Shown piece after piece: positions 1 through 12,543 of a stretch of DNA of 64,000 nucleotides; position 1 is the first letter of the stretch; each line of letters opens with the position of its first letter. The stretch is from Xanthostigma xanthostigma (taxonomy: Eukaryota > Arthropoda > Insecta > Raphidioptera > Raphidiidae), in NCBI GenBank assembly GCA_963575645.1, contig OY754467.1:744001-808000 (forward strand). The letters are read 5' to 3'. Under the pieces are notes generated by a model. That model did not search any database. It worked only from the letters and a program-made list of their open reading frames with translations, and was not told the DNA's origin. The position numbers and the translations under genes are program-made.

Positions 1-415
1 AGTCGCGTGATTCGTGATGCAGAACGGTGAGTACCCTTTGTTTTTTTGTGTAGTTTTTTACATTTTTATAGTGTGTATCTCGAATGCCGTAAATATTATT
101 TCTTCGATACTGTGTTCATCGAAATGCGAAAAAATTAACCAGACGTTTTCTGACGCTATGCTATGTATTATTTTATATTGAGTCAGCAATATGCCGTTAA
201 ATTTAGTGTCGTCGCGACTCCAACCTTCTGTGTGGAGCAAAATTGTACTAAATGTGGAATATGGCACACTGGCCCGCGCCATTTTTTATGCCGATAGCTT
301 TATTAAATTTGGAACGGGGTTTTATGACGAGAAAATTAATAGGGCCAAGCAAGTACCTTTATATCAGTTATCGAGCGTCTGTAATTTACAGTTATTACAC
401 CGACAAATAAATTAA
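1..415 (+). CDS. Possible 3' end of a small unidentified gene
   Basis: A short exon seems to end near base 26 at a good donor (AACG|GTGAGT). A second exon could start at about 177 after TTGAG or at 181 after GTCAG. With the first acceptor the frame reads M-Q-N-V-S-N-M-P-L-N and stays open to the TAA at 413-415. An in-frame ATG at 191 would give 74 residues. The product contains an E-Y-G-T-L-A-R-A stretch and an aromatic-rich centre (F-Y-A-D-S-F-I-K-F-G-T-G-F). An AATAAA overlaps the stop region at 404-409, as expected for a last exon. I do not recognise the family, and the upstream part lies outside the window. It could also be a chance ORF. Confidence 0.35.
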
Positions 416-2022
416 AGACTTGAATAATTTCTTTACGTTTTTAATGTCTTTTAAGTTACAAAAGCTTTTATACAAAATTAGAATAGAATATAGTAGTTAG
501 ATTGTGATAGAGAAATAAAAAATTCATTATGAAGTACACATACAGTGTTTTATAAAATACAAAAACAATCAGTGACATATTTTTTGACTGGCAATTTTAC
601 GATACGACATTGCTGCTTTTGTTTCGTTCGTTAATGAATTGCCAACTTAAGGCCAAATAGTAAAAGCATGTCGAGCTTATATAAATATAAAAACACCAAT
701 TGAAAAAAAATAGTTGACAAACTACCCGATTGAATATAAGTATCACATTTTACATCACTAAAAGATATTTTGACGAAATGTTGTAAATTTCGTATGAAAA
801 GCGCAGAATTTTTAGAAGAGTTGCCAAATAGGTTAATACTGCTAATTTTAGCCGCTGCTATATAATAGTTAGAAACAATATTAAGATATGCACCATAGTT
901 GTTAAGCGTTTATATTTTACCACCATCATTTAAGGTCTGAATGTCCCGTCAAAAATAAAAAGAACTTATCACTAAAATATGGGAACAATAATTTTGCTTC
1001 CGAGCGCAGAAAAACATTTTTTTAATGACAGGGATATTTCGGCATGCTCTAATAACAAATACGTGGTATTATAAATACCTTCACTTAGCAATTATACTAT
1101 AATATTTTTTACTTATAATAAAATAAAAAAAATTGTACATTCTACAATAATAATAACAATAGTACAATCAAAGCTGAGTTTATTCATTTCCTCAGTTGTC
1201 GAGCGTCTATCTGTTGATCGTGTTCGCTTTGATATCCAGTATCTACTCTATGTGATCTGACAACTTCGATTGCAACTAAATTCTGTTACCGGTTGATTAT
1301 TATTTTATGTACAAAAAAAAAAAAAAACTATAAATATAGGAATTTATTTAATCTAATGATTTGGCGATTTTTAAAAATTTTTGAGCTAACGGACAAACAG
1401 TACTGTGTATGACTAGAATATCGATAAATATAATTACACTTTAATTGTAGTTTTAAAAACTTGTCGATCTATAAAATAAAAAAATACTTTGCTGTACCAA
1501 AAAGTTGGATAGTCTACTTCTGACGTAAAAACAAGATTATCTAGATTTTTTTTGTAAAAACAATATCGCATCACCTGAGTTTTTTTACTCAGGCATCTGT
1601 GATGTCTAAATTTTAAAAATAATTAAACATTTATAAATTTAAACTGAATTAAAAAATATAATAAAAAATATCTTGTACAAATCAATTTTTGTACAGTAAA
1701 ACTTGGTTAAACGTTATTACTATTTTCTGTCTGAACTTTATTTATATTACACTTCCACAAGTTGGTCCCTTCAAATATCGTATTAACAAGGTTTTACTGT
1801 AGTTGTGAACATCACTCACATAATCCGTCCTTAAAAAACAATTATAATTTAAACATAAGAACTGCCTCAATTAATGAAAAAAACAAACGTTTTCTTTTTG
1901 TCAGTTACTTTTCGAACAAAGAACTTTGAGCATTGTGGAAACAAACGCATCATAAAAAAAAACAAAACACTAACTAACACTCTGTTTTGTTGTTTAATGT
2001 TAGTTAATTTTGAAGGATATGA
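416..2022. other. AT-rich intergenic stretch without a gene
   Basis: I see no coding exon here. It holds a solitary copy of the short TGTCGAGCGTCTAT motif (about 1197-1212), a small hairpin at 1569-1604 (CTGAGT / ACTCAG with a T loop and outer CATCAC / GTGATG arms), and a TTTATT at about 1738, which is a possible minus-strand poly(A) signal for the MPPED gene. Confidence 0.5.
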
Positions 2023-4101
2023 TTACGACTTTTTTTCTCCCGCCGGAAGGGTTATATCAAAAACGATCGGCGGATTGCTAGGTAGATAATTTAAATCGCA
2101 AGTCGATGCGTTGATGTATATTATTTTTCCATCAGAAGAAACTCCATAACCTAGAAAATTACACAAAACTTAGACTAAACATTCAAATACATTTTTATAT
2201 GGGCTCTCCGATTTGCTTTACGTTTAAATTGAAGTTAGTTTAGCAGTTTTTGTGTATAAACAAATGAACAAACCTTCATGAATGTGGCCAAATACGTGAT
2301 ATTTCGGTTTTACTCGCTGTTGAACTGTAGTTAATAATTCAACGCACCCAGCCCGGACACCCGAGCAGCATAAATCTCCGTGACCCACAGGCGGCGTATG
2401 TGTTATTAATACGTCCGTATCACTCGGTATTAAATTCCATTTTGATAAACATTCTTCGCCCCTCGGTACATTAAAAGCCCATTTACAGAATTCCGGTTGC
2501 CTAAAAACGTTAGATATAAAATTTCCTAAAATTCGCTATTTTTTTTTCTACGCTGGCCACACAAAAATGTAAATGAAATCAGATCATAAATAGTTTTACA
2601 GTAGGAGGTCCGTTTCAAGGTAATTTTCTCGGTTAAGGAGGTTGATCCGTTACAGTCCCAATCAAAAATAAGTCGAATTCTAAATGGAAACTTTTCCATA
2701 ATAAATTTTTACAAAAGGTTATAAGTCGATGATACCAATAAATTATTGTCATAAAGGCATAAATAAATATTATTTTTTTAATTATAATTAATTATTTCAG
2801 TATTTTACTTAATGGATTAACTTTTGAATTTTTTGTACAAAGTTAGGTTAAAAAAAATAAATGTATGTAAATATCTGTATTTTACATATTTTTTGCAGTA
2901 AATAATTAAAAAAAGAAATTAGAAGTAATAAGAATTAAAATTAAATCATTAAAAAGTTGAAAATTCAGTTAAAATTGTTAAAACTGTCAAGAATAAAAGT
3001 CCATAATCGAAAAGTGCTAAGGTTTAATAATTTTTTTATTGATTAAAAGTCTTCTAATTAAATTGGAAAAAATATTAAAATGTGCGTAAGACATCGATGC
3101 TTTACATAGTTTTCGGAACTGCTGACATTATTTGGTTATTTGCAAAAAATTAAAATGTACCGTTTGCATGCTAGGTTGACATATTTTCCATAAGACTACA
3201 TGTAAAAGTTTTTTTTAAGTTTCAACTTTATAAATCTCCTAATGATTTTGGATTTTTTACAGAAAATTTTGTCATAAAAAAACCTATTAAAAAAACTTTA
3301 TTTCAGATTTTTTTCATTATCTTCGTAAAACGGCTCAACCTCCTTAAATACTTACCACGGCGTTCCGTATATTTTTATTCCATGTAATTCGAACATCGAA
3401 TCTTCTAAATATATACAGTTAGTGAGATATTCTTTAATATTTGTTGTTTTAACAGCTTCGGTTAGCGTGTCCTTAGACAATCCGAGCGTCGGTATTTCGT
3501 CTATTAAATTTGTACCGGTATGTTTTGTTCTTTCGTTTCTCGTTTGTAAAGGATGTGTAAACGTCGGATCGAAACTTAATTCATGATTTCCCGCAATTAC
3601 AATTTTGTATTTGTGCGGTAACCGACCTGAAAAAAAATCACCACAAAATTGGAAGTTGATTCATTAAAAGCTTCCTAGTTATTTCTCTGACGCGATTTTT
3701 TGTACTGGAATAATGAGACCCTATCAAAAACAAAACAAGAGGTACAAAATATCGATTTTTAAAAATCGGCAATAGATCTCTACGGTTCGTTTTCGACAAA
3801 AAATTTCAAATTACGTACCGATCCAGTTATTAAAATCGACGACTTCATCGAGGCCCCCACAGCGCGTGAAGTCCCCGGCGTGAATAAATACATCACCGTC
3901 GGGTATATCGAATTTGATGTGGGGCGTTAGTGAGTGGGTGTCGCTCATACAAACCACACGAATTTTGTCGGATGCTACGGCAGTCTTAGGCGGTTTAACG
4001 TTCACTTTGATTGCTTTTTGAGCTTTGGCCAACTCCCTCCATGCAGCTGTAGGATTGTTAGTTAAATGGTGGATACTAAGCGCTGAGTTATTATTTTGCA
4101 T
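2023..4101 (-). CDS. MPPED-family metallophosphoesterase (MPPED1/2-like)
   Basis: Four exons join in frame: 4101-3819, 3626-3356, 2500-2274 and 2150-2023, all with GT-AG introns, giving 302 residues (vertebrate MPPED2 is about 294). Visible metallophosphatase motifs are S-D-T-H (53-56), H-A-G-D-F-T (74-79), G-N-H-E (107-110), T-H-T-P-P (about 218) and G-H-I-H-E-G (256-261), which together bind two metal ions. The C-terminal block I-N-A-S-T-C and N-P-P-I-V-F-D is typical of MPPED proteins. The family hydrolyses phosphodiesters (cyclic nucleotides in vitro); the physiological substrate is not settled. Start: the open frame extends upstream only through non-ATG codons, so ATG 4101 is the first usable one. 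Intron 2 contains a 0.7 kb MITE. The gene lies 446 bp downstream of PPIL1 on the same strand. Confidence 0.93.
2637..3343. mobile_element. TTAA-flanked MITE, copy 1 (in MPPED intron 2)
   Basis: Terminal inverted repeats begin GGAGGTTGA at the left and end TCAACCTCC at the right, and TTAA flanks both sides (2633-2636, 3344-3347). The 707 bp interior is AT-rich without an ORF. A second copy lies inverted at 12544-13241. The TTAA duplication suggests a piggyBac-type enzyme, but a TA-targeting element cannot be excluded. Confidence 0.8.
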
Positions 4102-4470
4102 TATAAATGTGTAAAAAAACGAGTATCCGTTTGATTTATTTTGAAAACATGCCAACCGGCGTTTTATTTCGACAACAAATATATTTTAATCCGATATAAC
4201 ATTTATAAAAATAATTTAAGTTGTTGATTTAAAAATTTAATGTTCATTCTATAATATTTTTAAAATTTAATTTAAGATTCTTATTACGTTATTCAACATT
4301 ATTTTTTGACAGTTCTTTTTTAGGTTATAATTTATTCATTGGCATGCGTTTGACGTTCTCTTGTTACAATCACTGTTTTGGTAGCAACGTTTTATAAAGA
4401 TGCTACCAACTCATTTAATTGTTAAGAATTTTGAATTTAAAAAATGTATGAGCAGATTTTACAAAATCTT

Positions 4471-4476
4471 TTTATT
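4471..4476 (-). promoter_or_regulatory. PPIL1 polyadenylation signal AATAAA
   Basis: TTTATT on the plus strand reads AATAAA on the minus strand, about 70 bp beyond the PPIL1 stop codon. Confidence 0.5.
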
Positions 4477-4546
4477 TGCAATTAAAAAAATCTTTTTACA
4501 TTTTCTTACAATTAGTTTAAATATAAAAGTGTCCACATTAGAAAAG

Positions 4547-5147
4547 TTATTCTTTTAATATTTTCCCCTTCAATATTTTAACATCATCGACTGGCCTATC
4601 ATTTTTATCACATTCAACTAAACCGATCCTTTTTACCACTTGCATTCCGGAATGTACTCTGCCAAAAATAGAATGTTTTCCATCTAACCATTGGGTTGGA
4701 GCTAACGTAATGAAAAATTGAGATCCATTCGTATCCGGACCCGAATTGGCCATAGACATTATTCCGGCACCCGTATGTTTCAAATCGGTATGTATTTCGT
4801 CCTTAAACATAGGTCCGTAGATAGATGTACCACCTTTGCCAGTTCCTGTGGGATCTCCCCCTTGAATCATAAAGTCCCTAATAATTCTGTGGAACTTCGT
4901 ATTGTTGTAGTACCCTCTCCGAGTCAATTCTGCAAAATTTCTACAAGTATTCGGTGCATGTCGCCAATACAATTCAATTGTTATTTCACCCATTCTAAAA
5001 AATATGAAAATCAGTTAACTCAAATTTTAAGGTTAATGTAAAATGTCATATTGTTTTTAAAACTCACGTAGTTTCAAAAATCACAAACGGAGGTTGCCAC
5101 ATTTTGTCTGGAATTCCAGACGAATTCGAATTCGCTAACGTAATCAT
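4547..5147 (-). CDS. PPIL1: Peptidyl-prolyl isomerase-like 1, spliceosomal cyclophilin
   Basis: Exons 5147-5068 and 4994-4547 join at AC|A to give 175 residues (human PPIL1 is 166). The first exon codes the family's lead-in W-Q-P-P before the domain. The cyclophilin domain follows, with the active-site residues F-H-R-I-I-R-D-F-M-I-Q-G-G-D (Arg, Phe, Met and Gln in place) and W-L-D-G-K-H-S-I-F-G-R. The G-Y-Y-N-N-T-K-F-H segment and the T-G-T-G-K-G-G-T-S-I-Y-G loop match PPIL1 rather than cytosolic cyclophilin A. PPIL1 joins the activated spliceosome through SKIP/SNW1 (known for the family). An initiator-like TCAGTGG lies about 45 bp upstream of the ATG on this strand. The gene faces MAN1B1 head-to-head. 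Confidence 0.96.
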
Positions 5148-5620
5148 TTTGAATTATTATTTTTGACTTTTCAAAATCCACTGACGTTTGAATTTTAGTC
5201 TGAACTGGGCATCGGATTGAGCAGGTAGCGATCACCAACATTAAAAAACGAAATTACAGTAATATTCTCAAGATCTGAAGGCTGAACGTACGTTTTTTGC
5301 CTTTTATTTAGCAATAAATAATTTGTGAACGTTTAATAATTGGGAAAATCCAAAAATGTCTACGTATTTGAGCTGGACAATTTTTAATTTAAATTTTGAC
5401 GTATCAATTAAATTGGTACACTTATGATTGTACGTGTACTCATGCGTGAAGTTCACAGACTATGGACTCAAGTGTTTTGAGTTGAAGATTTTTTCGATTT
5501 TTTACCGTGACAGGTGTTGGATGGTACATGTTTATAGTATTTGTTCATTGTTAAATGTAAATAATGTAGTGAAATATTAGACCAGAATAATCGAATTGGA
5601 GTTTTAAATTTTAAATAAAA
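5148..5620. promoter_or_regulatory. Shared PPIL1 / MAN1B1 promoter interval
   Basis: Only 473 bp separate the two divergent start codons. The minus strand has an initiator-like TCAGT at about 5185. I see no TATA box placed for either gene, which fits housekeeping promoters. It is assigned from gene layout, not from proven sites. Confidence 0.5.
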
Positions 5621-8600
5621 ATGTACAGTTACAGAAAAGATCATGTATCTGTATTAGTCAATGACACATTTGCACCAGATTATGATACTAAAACAAGAAG
5701 AAGTTGTTGGAGGGTTAGTATATCGTTTTATTATTTAATTTTCAATGGAATACAGAACTGTTCCGTCATTAAATTGCGTGAAAATGACACGATTCTGAGA
5801 ATAACAGCTGTAGATAAAAATACATCCATTTCAAATCAGTTTGGGATTATTTTATATCAGAAAGCTTATTTCTGGGGTCGAAAGATCACTAAGGCTTGAT
5901 AGGATAGGTCGTCGGTGTCGATCCAATTGCGAGGCACATCTTAGAAAAGGAGATACTCAACGAGGAAACTAACTGCTGAAATTTAGTAGATAAAATCTGA
6001 TTTATTTTGACCTTATTAAATGCCAATAAATATAGTATTCGTTTAGTTTGACGTAAAAATGGAAATACCAGTAAGTTGCGTCTTTGTTTTCTCTGCGCTT
6101 TTTCTGTTCTACTGAAATAGTCTCCAAAAACTCTGCTCCCAACTAAAATTTTATTATATTTTGTAGCCCAAATTATGTTATTGGTTTTGTTAAAATCGGT
6201 CCAGCCATTTTTGAGTTATACTCAAACGAACTGAATAATACAATGTTTGTTGATTTTCCATTTTGAAAATTTGTACGGGTCTGTTAGTGTTTTTGCAACT
6301 TACCACCAACCCGAAATACTTTTATTCTGAAGTTATTGAAGATTCGATTATGATTTTTAGTGGTGGAATCAGTTATCGAGATTGCAACGTAGCTTGCTTT
6401 ATATAATAGTTGTGATAGCCGGTTTTACGTTGTTATATTCAATTCCGACCGAGAGCACTGCCACGGTGATAGTCGACGATCGCTTACATCTAGATGAAGT
6501 AAAGAAAGACGCTTTCGTCTTATCGGAAAGCAAAAAGCGCGATGAAATAAATCATATTAGAGAGGAAATACTTAAGGATAGCAATAGAAAAAATGTGATA
6601 GAAGAACCTGTTGTCGAAGAACAACCCGATAATAATAGTAACAATAATCAAGACGATCGAAATCAAAACGCGGAAAATAATAATGTCAATCAAATTGCGG
6701 AGCCGCCACAAACTAACGTTCATTTTGCCGGTACGTGAAATCGCAAAATTTCCCATGTCTCTTTCTCTCAGGCTTTAACGATATCGTATTTCGCAGGGCC
6801 TACGAACGACAGACAGAAAGCTGTAATCGCTGCGTTTAAACACGCCTGGAAAGGTTACAAAGCCTTTGCGTGGGGACACGATCATCTCAAACCCATTTCG
6901 GGCGGATCCCAGGACTGGTTCGGTTTAGGATTGACTATTATCGATTCTTTAGACACCATGTATATAATGGGTTTACGAGACGGTACGTTTGTACTCATTC
7001 GCTTGTTTGCTAGGAACAAACAATTGATTGTTAATAGTTTTGTTTTACGCAGAGTACGCCGAGGCGAGAGAGTGGGTCGCAAATCATTTGAAATTCGACG
7101 TAAATCGTGATGTTAATTTGTTTGAGATCACGATTAGAGTTTTGGGAGGCTTGTTGAGCATTTATCATCTGTCTGGAGACAGAATGTATTTGGAAAAAGC
7201 TGTAAGTAATATGAAATATACTGCGTTCCATGTAACAACATGATTTTAACGCGTATTTCGGCGGTGCCTATCCTACGCCTACTTTTCACAAACAATTGAG
7301 GTCGCCACTGTAACTTACGAACTAACGAATAAATGAATAATTTTCATTCTTAGTAAAATTTTAAGAAAGTACCTTGGTTGCAAGTTAGTGTGCTGCACTT
7401 ACCAATTATTACGATGTTGAAAATCGTATTTATACATGTAATTGCAACTGGAACAGTAAGGTCTAGTTTATATGAGAGGCGTTCAACGCGCGTTGGGCCA
7501 ACGCGCGTTGAACGCTCTTCATGTGTGCTAGGCCTAAAAGTAGAGACGAAACATAACTAAACTTGAGCGATTTTCATCTTCAGCAAGTCATGATCTTACG
7601 AGAAACTTTATAGTTTATTTTTAGAATATCAATTAGCGTTGTAAAATACTAATTTGACTGTAATTGCAATTTTTAATTAGTATTTTAAGCGTTTTAATTT
7701 ATTTGAAAACGTGTGGGATTTCCGTTGTTTTTGTGAATTCATTTTTTAATTATTCAATCATTAATGTTAATGAATTATTGTTAATAGTTAATTAATTTAA
7801 ATTGCGGATATTTTGAATTTCCAAAATTATATTGAAAAAAATTGTCAAAAAAATAAGGAATTTCCATAATATATTTTCTTCTCCGATAGAAACATGTAAC
7901 TAAATTTGTTTTTTTTTTTCACTTTTGTAACTTAAGACGTTTCGAGTTTTCTACCGCCTCAACGCCGCTTTAAAAATAACTGCTGTGTGACGTCAATAAT
8001 CAGTTTTGTCAAAAAGTAAATTAGTTAGGTTATATGAATAGAGAGAAATGTAGATATTGTGCAATATAATTGAATTACCAGGAGATACTAACGTTGCCAA
8101 CTTCATTCATTGGAGTTGATGACGTCATGACGAAGAAATCGGCTTTTTATGTCACGTGACTGTATTTCTTTGATAATTTTGATTATTCGTAAATGATTTT
8201 GAACTGATGTTTGTAGGTAGACTTAGGTGAAAGGCTCTTGCCGTGTTTTGAATCTGAATCCGGAGTGCCTTATTCGGATGTAAATCTCGCAACTAGGAAG
8301 GCGCATGCGCCGAAATGGTCTCCGGACAGTAGCACTTCGGAAGTAACTACAATTCAACTCGAATTTAGAGATTTGAGTCGGAGCACTGGGGACTCCAAGT
8401 TTGAGGTGATTATAAGAATTTGTGATCGCATACCAAAGTCGATCCATTCGATTTTTTAAATCATAATAGTACAGAGAAAATTTTAGAAATAATTGTCAAT
8501 TTTAAAATTGTTTGAAAATAGAATGCTGTATCGAAAGTGTCTGTCCACGTGCACGGGTTGGAAAAAACCATGGGTTTGGTACCGATATTTATCAACGCCA

Positions 8601-10427
8601 ATACCGGCCTATTTAGATCGTATTCGACGATAACTTTGGGGGCTCGCGGAGACAGCTATTACGAATATCTTTTAAAACAGTGGATACAAACTGGAAAAAA
8701 GATTGACTAGTAAGTTAAAAACAAACGCAACGCAAACTAATTTTTGTTTCGCTTTTAATAAATATTTTCTGATCGTTTTAAAGTTTACGCGACGATTACG
8801 TCAACGGAATAAATGGAGTCATAAAGTTGTTGGCGAGGCGCACATCGAAAAACAAATTATTGTTTATCGGCGAGTTGTTAGCCGGCGGAAAAGATTTTAA
8901 ACCAAAGATGGATCATCTTACTTGCTATTTGCCTGGTACATTAGCGCTGGGCGTTCATAACGGCATGCCAAAGAGTCATATGGAGCTAGCGGACGATTTA
9001 TTGTACACATGTTACCAAACTTACGCCCTGCAACCAACGTTCCTTGCCCCCGAAATCACCTATTTCAATATACAGGTGAGAGACGAAACCGTATATTTTC
9101 AAATTTGCCGCCATTTGGTTGTGAGCATTATTTCAACAGCTGATATTAAACGGACATGACGTCATAACCATCGACGTACACTCCTGGACGTGCCCTAGCG
9201 GTGTAAAAAGTGTCCTCCCCCAAAAGAAAAAGGTAGACCGATGTTGTGACCATCTATCTATCTCTCTCAAAATAGTGTCTTAACCTCAATCTTGCGTGTA
9301 GAGAAAAGGATAGACTCAACTCTATCTTCCTCGCTCAGTGAACCGGAAAAATAACTATGGCGAAGTCATGTCCAGAAGTGCACGTCAATTGGATAATCAT
9401 TCGGCCATTTTGTAGCGACTTATAACCTAAAATTAATTTCACAATTAGTGTACCTATGGGCTATGTGCAGGGGGGCGGAGTTACAAATTTTTCGATGCGA
9501 GCGTTTGTGGTGAGCACTAAGGGAAACTTCAAACTCAAATTTTTCATATGTCAGTAGGCAATGTTTATTAAAAGTGAAAATAGTTATAATTTTTTGAAGT
9601 TTTTTAATTACAATGAAAACATAGGAAAACTAAGCGATTTGGAAATTCTTGTTGTGTTCCGGGCTGTTGCGCTGATGGCGATTTAAGTAAAATAAAGACC
9701 GTTGGCGCCCTAATTTGACGTTCCGCTGTCAGTGTAAACAAATTAACATAAATTTTCCTTGTTACATTTTTTTTTGACACATGGCCAACTAAAGTTTTTG
9801 ACTTATCACCTAAGAAACATGTCGCGATTTCCATAAAAAATGAGTTCAATAATTTTCTATTACACACTAGCGGCGCTAGTAGGCTTCGTGCACACAGCCT
9901 ATATAGTATGTGTGGATTATTTATTAATTAACTCTTAGAATGATGTATCACTAAAATAACTAGCTTCTTTTTGGGCAGTCAAATTTATATTGGAAAATGG
10001 CGGCTCGGTTATTTTTTTTTTTAATCATTTTTCATACAGCGATATATTGTTTTGTTTCGTTTTGAAGGAGGGTGCAACTTCGGACATGTATGTGAAAACA
10101 AACGACGCTCACAGTTTGTTGCGACCGGAGTTTATAGAAAGCCTGTGGTACATGCATCAGCTTAAAACGAACAAAACTTACCAGGACTGGGGTTGGCAGA
10201 TATTTCAAGGGTTCGAAAAGTACACCAAAGTCACAAACGGCTACACTTCGATAGGAAACGTTCGTAACGAATTGAATACTCGGCCGAAAGACATGATGGA
10301 ATCGTTCTTCCTCAGCGAAACGCTCAAGTATTTATATTTGTTGTTCGGCGACAATCCGAAAGAGATCGATTTGGATAAATATGTGATAAATTCCGAAGCG
10401 CATCCATTACCGATTCACGTGTCATGA
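5621..10427 (+). CDS. MAN1B1: ER mannosyl-oligosaccharide 1,2-alpha-mannosidase (GH47)
   Basis: Eight exons join in frame: 5621-5713, 6361-6730, 6797-6982, 7053-7201, 8217-8405, 8522-8709, 8784-9075 and 10068-10427, giving 608 residues. It is a type II membrane protein: cytosolic tail, [10 protein letters not shown] before a membrane segment at about 43-58, an Asn/acid-rich stem to about 155, then the GH47 barrel. Catalytic acids equivalent to human E330, D463 and E599 are E241 (N-L-F-E), D373 (A-R-G-D-S-Y-Y-E-Y) and E510 (R-P-E-F-I-E-S). The enzyme trims one mannose from Man9GlcNAc2 and helps time ER-associated degradation of glycoproteins (family knowledge). The usual calcium-binding T-E-A-H-P is S-E-A-H-P here (Ser598). 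Introns carry a 75 bp hairpin MITE and other repeats. Confidence 0.95.
7460..7534. mobile_element. 75 bp hairpin MITE in a MAN1B1 intron (Harbinger-like)
   Basis: Arms start GGTCTAG / CTAGGCC and include a perfect 17 bp inverted repeat (7479-7495 and 7499-7515, GCGTTCAACGCGCGTTG) around a 3-base loop. TAA flanks both ends (7457-7459, 7535-7537), as for PIF/Harbinger elements. Nearly the whole element is palindrome. Confidence 0.6.
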
Positions 10428-11494
10428 TAATGGAACGATACCGATCGTAGCACTTAGAAACAGCACTCTGTGTTTTATATAACCTCACTTTGTTTTTACC
10501 TTTACTATCGAGTATCGATGTGTTGAACAAGAACTGAAATGGAGGGGCACTGGGAAGAAATAGAACGACATAATTTCTCCTAAATCTTCCGAGAATTTAA
10601 ACCGTCAAGAATTTTTTTTTTAAATTCGCGGTTGTCTAAATTGAAAAATGAGACGAAATCAGATGTCATCGATTGTCTTTATACTTCGTAGAATTTCCCA
10701 TCGCTAATCATATGGGCTTACGATTGATTGTCTCGACTGTAAACTGTAAAAAACGTCCGTCTGTTTATGTGATTGATCTTTTCTCAGTGCCTAAGATAGT
10801 AGTCAAATAGTTATTGGCGTAACTAGTAGTCTAAGTCATTCATCGCGCTGACAGGTCATGACTTAGCCTACAAGTTGCGCCCATAATTTTATTCAACAAT
10901 TGCGCGTTATTCATGTTTTAATTATAATGAGATGTTGTAAATATCTATTTATTTCTTTATAAAAAAACTGTCAATACTAACAGCACCAAACATCACGATT
11001 CAATGTTTTGGTTTGAGGTTAGCCGGTTATGAATAAACTCCATGTCGAAAACATTCGGCCTCTCGATTTTAGTCTCAATGGGTAACAACAGGGAGTTGTT
11101 GTTACCTACTATTTCGTTACGACTCAGAAAATAGTTACGTTTATTTTCATTACTCCACAATGGCCGAGCTAGTAGGAATCTTCATTGAGTTATGACAAGT
11201 AATTGTCACCAGTCGGTAAATGGCTATTTAGGGTTCGGTTTTTAGGCATGATAAAACATGAATAACGCGCATGAGTTGAATAAATAATAATTGCTAATCC
11301 TATTCTGAGCTGGTCGAATTCGATTCAACTTAGATCTCGAAAACGATAAGAGAAAATTAAATTAAGAAAAATATTCTACGATTTAAAAAAAAAATCAACG
11401 TCGCTTTTTATTTTTATATGAAAATGATAATTATTTAACGTTGAATGTTTTTTAACAGTTCTTGCAGAAGATGCGTCAAATTGCGCTGAAATAA
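10428..11494. other. MAN1B1 3' flank, no gene seen
   Basis: This is the probable 3' UTR and intergenic DNA downstream of MAN1B1. Possible AATAAA signals are seen near 11279 and 11489. I found no exon with paired splice sites. Confidence 0.4.
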
Positions 11495-11918
11495 AGGCCA
11501 CTGCACACGAGGCTAGAAACGCTGCTAGATTCCTTGCTAGATTTGCCTACTAGTTTTCTAGCGCTGGTTTTCTTGATTGCTCGCTTCACACGAGATTATT
11601 TTTCAAGCGTGTTTTATGGATAGATCTGGTGCGCGCGCAGTGACTGTTCGAATATAAGCACAGAGCAAAACGTGTCTGTTGTCTGGCAGAATGACGCCAT
11701 GTGGGTGTTCAAGTGTCCACGTGAAGATACTGCTTCCTGATTGGTTCTTGCTCACACCTAGCAACAAATCTAGCAGGGAAATAAGCCCCTGTTTTAATTT
11801 TAAAACCTATCTTCTGAGCTAGCAAGGCAGCCCGCAGTGACGTCATTTCCAGCTTCGTACCCAGCCTACCGGCCAGCAGAAGTCCTAGCAGCGTTTCTAG
11901 CCTCGTGTGCAGCGGCCT
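11495..11918. mobile_element. PIF/Harbinger-type MITE
   Basis: The element is 424 bp with TIRs of about 34 bp, starting AGGCCACTGCACACGAGGC on the left; the right end mirrors it with one or two changes. TAA is duplicated at 11492-11494 and 11919-11921. The minus-strand ORF across it is low-complexity and is not a transposase. Confidence 0.75.
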
Positions 11919-12543
11919 TAAGTAATAAAAAAAATGCCAGAAGATGCTATTCAACTTTTTTTTAACGGAGTGTCTTCGAAATGTTTGGATTTATGCCGTT
12001 ACTCTAGTCTTTACGATTGATGTTTTATTTTTTACGACTGATTTTATTTCTTTTAACGTTTTAAGTTTCTCCGAACTGTTTCGTCGTTAAACGAGTCATT
12101 AAAATATCAATTCGATGATTTGTATAAAATGTTCACTTGTTACCAAATAATTTACAGAATGAACTGAAAAGTGGATACGGTTGAGTCTTCCTATGAGTGC
12201 AGGGGCAAAATTTTGATGGCGGAACGACAGTCACTTAAAGAACGGTCGCTCGGTGAGAGACGACTGTATTTAATCAATATTTTCAGTTCACAACTGCGTT
12301 GAGTCCACAGCCGCTTGGATCTGATACTTCTCTTGAGGCGTAGCTCTGGGTCTCATTTTGTGGTTCCGTGACGTTCGATGTTTACCTGTACATATTTACA
12401 ATTTCTGTTTTCGAAATTGAAGAAACTTCGAATTACCTAACAGTAGTTACTTAAAAAAAATGTTAGTAATTATATTAACGGGTTATGTGAACTTAAATTA
12501 ATCCTAAGATCACACAATAGTATCGATTCCTGCCTATTTTTAA

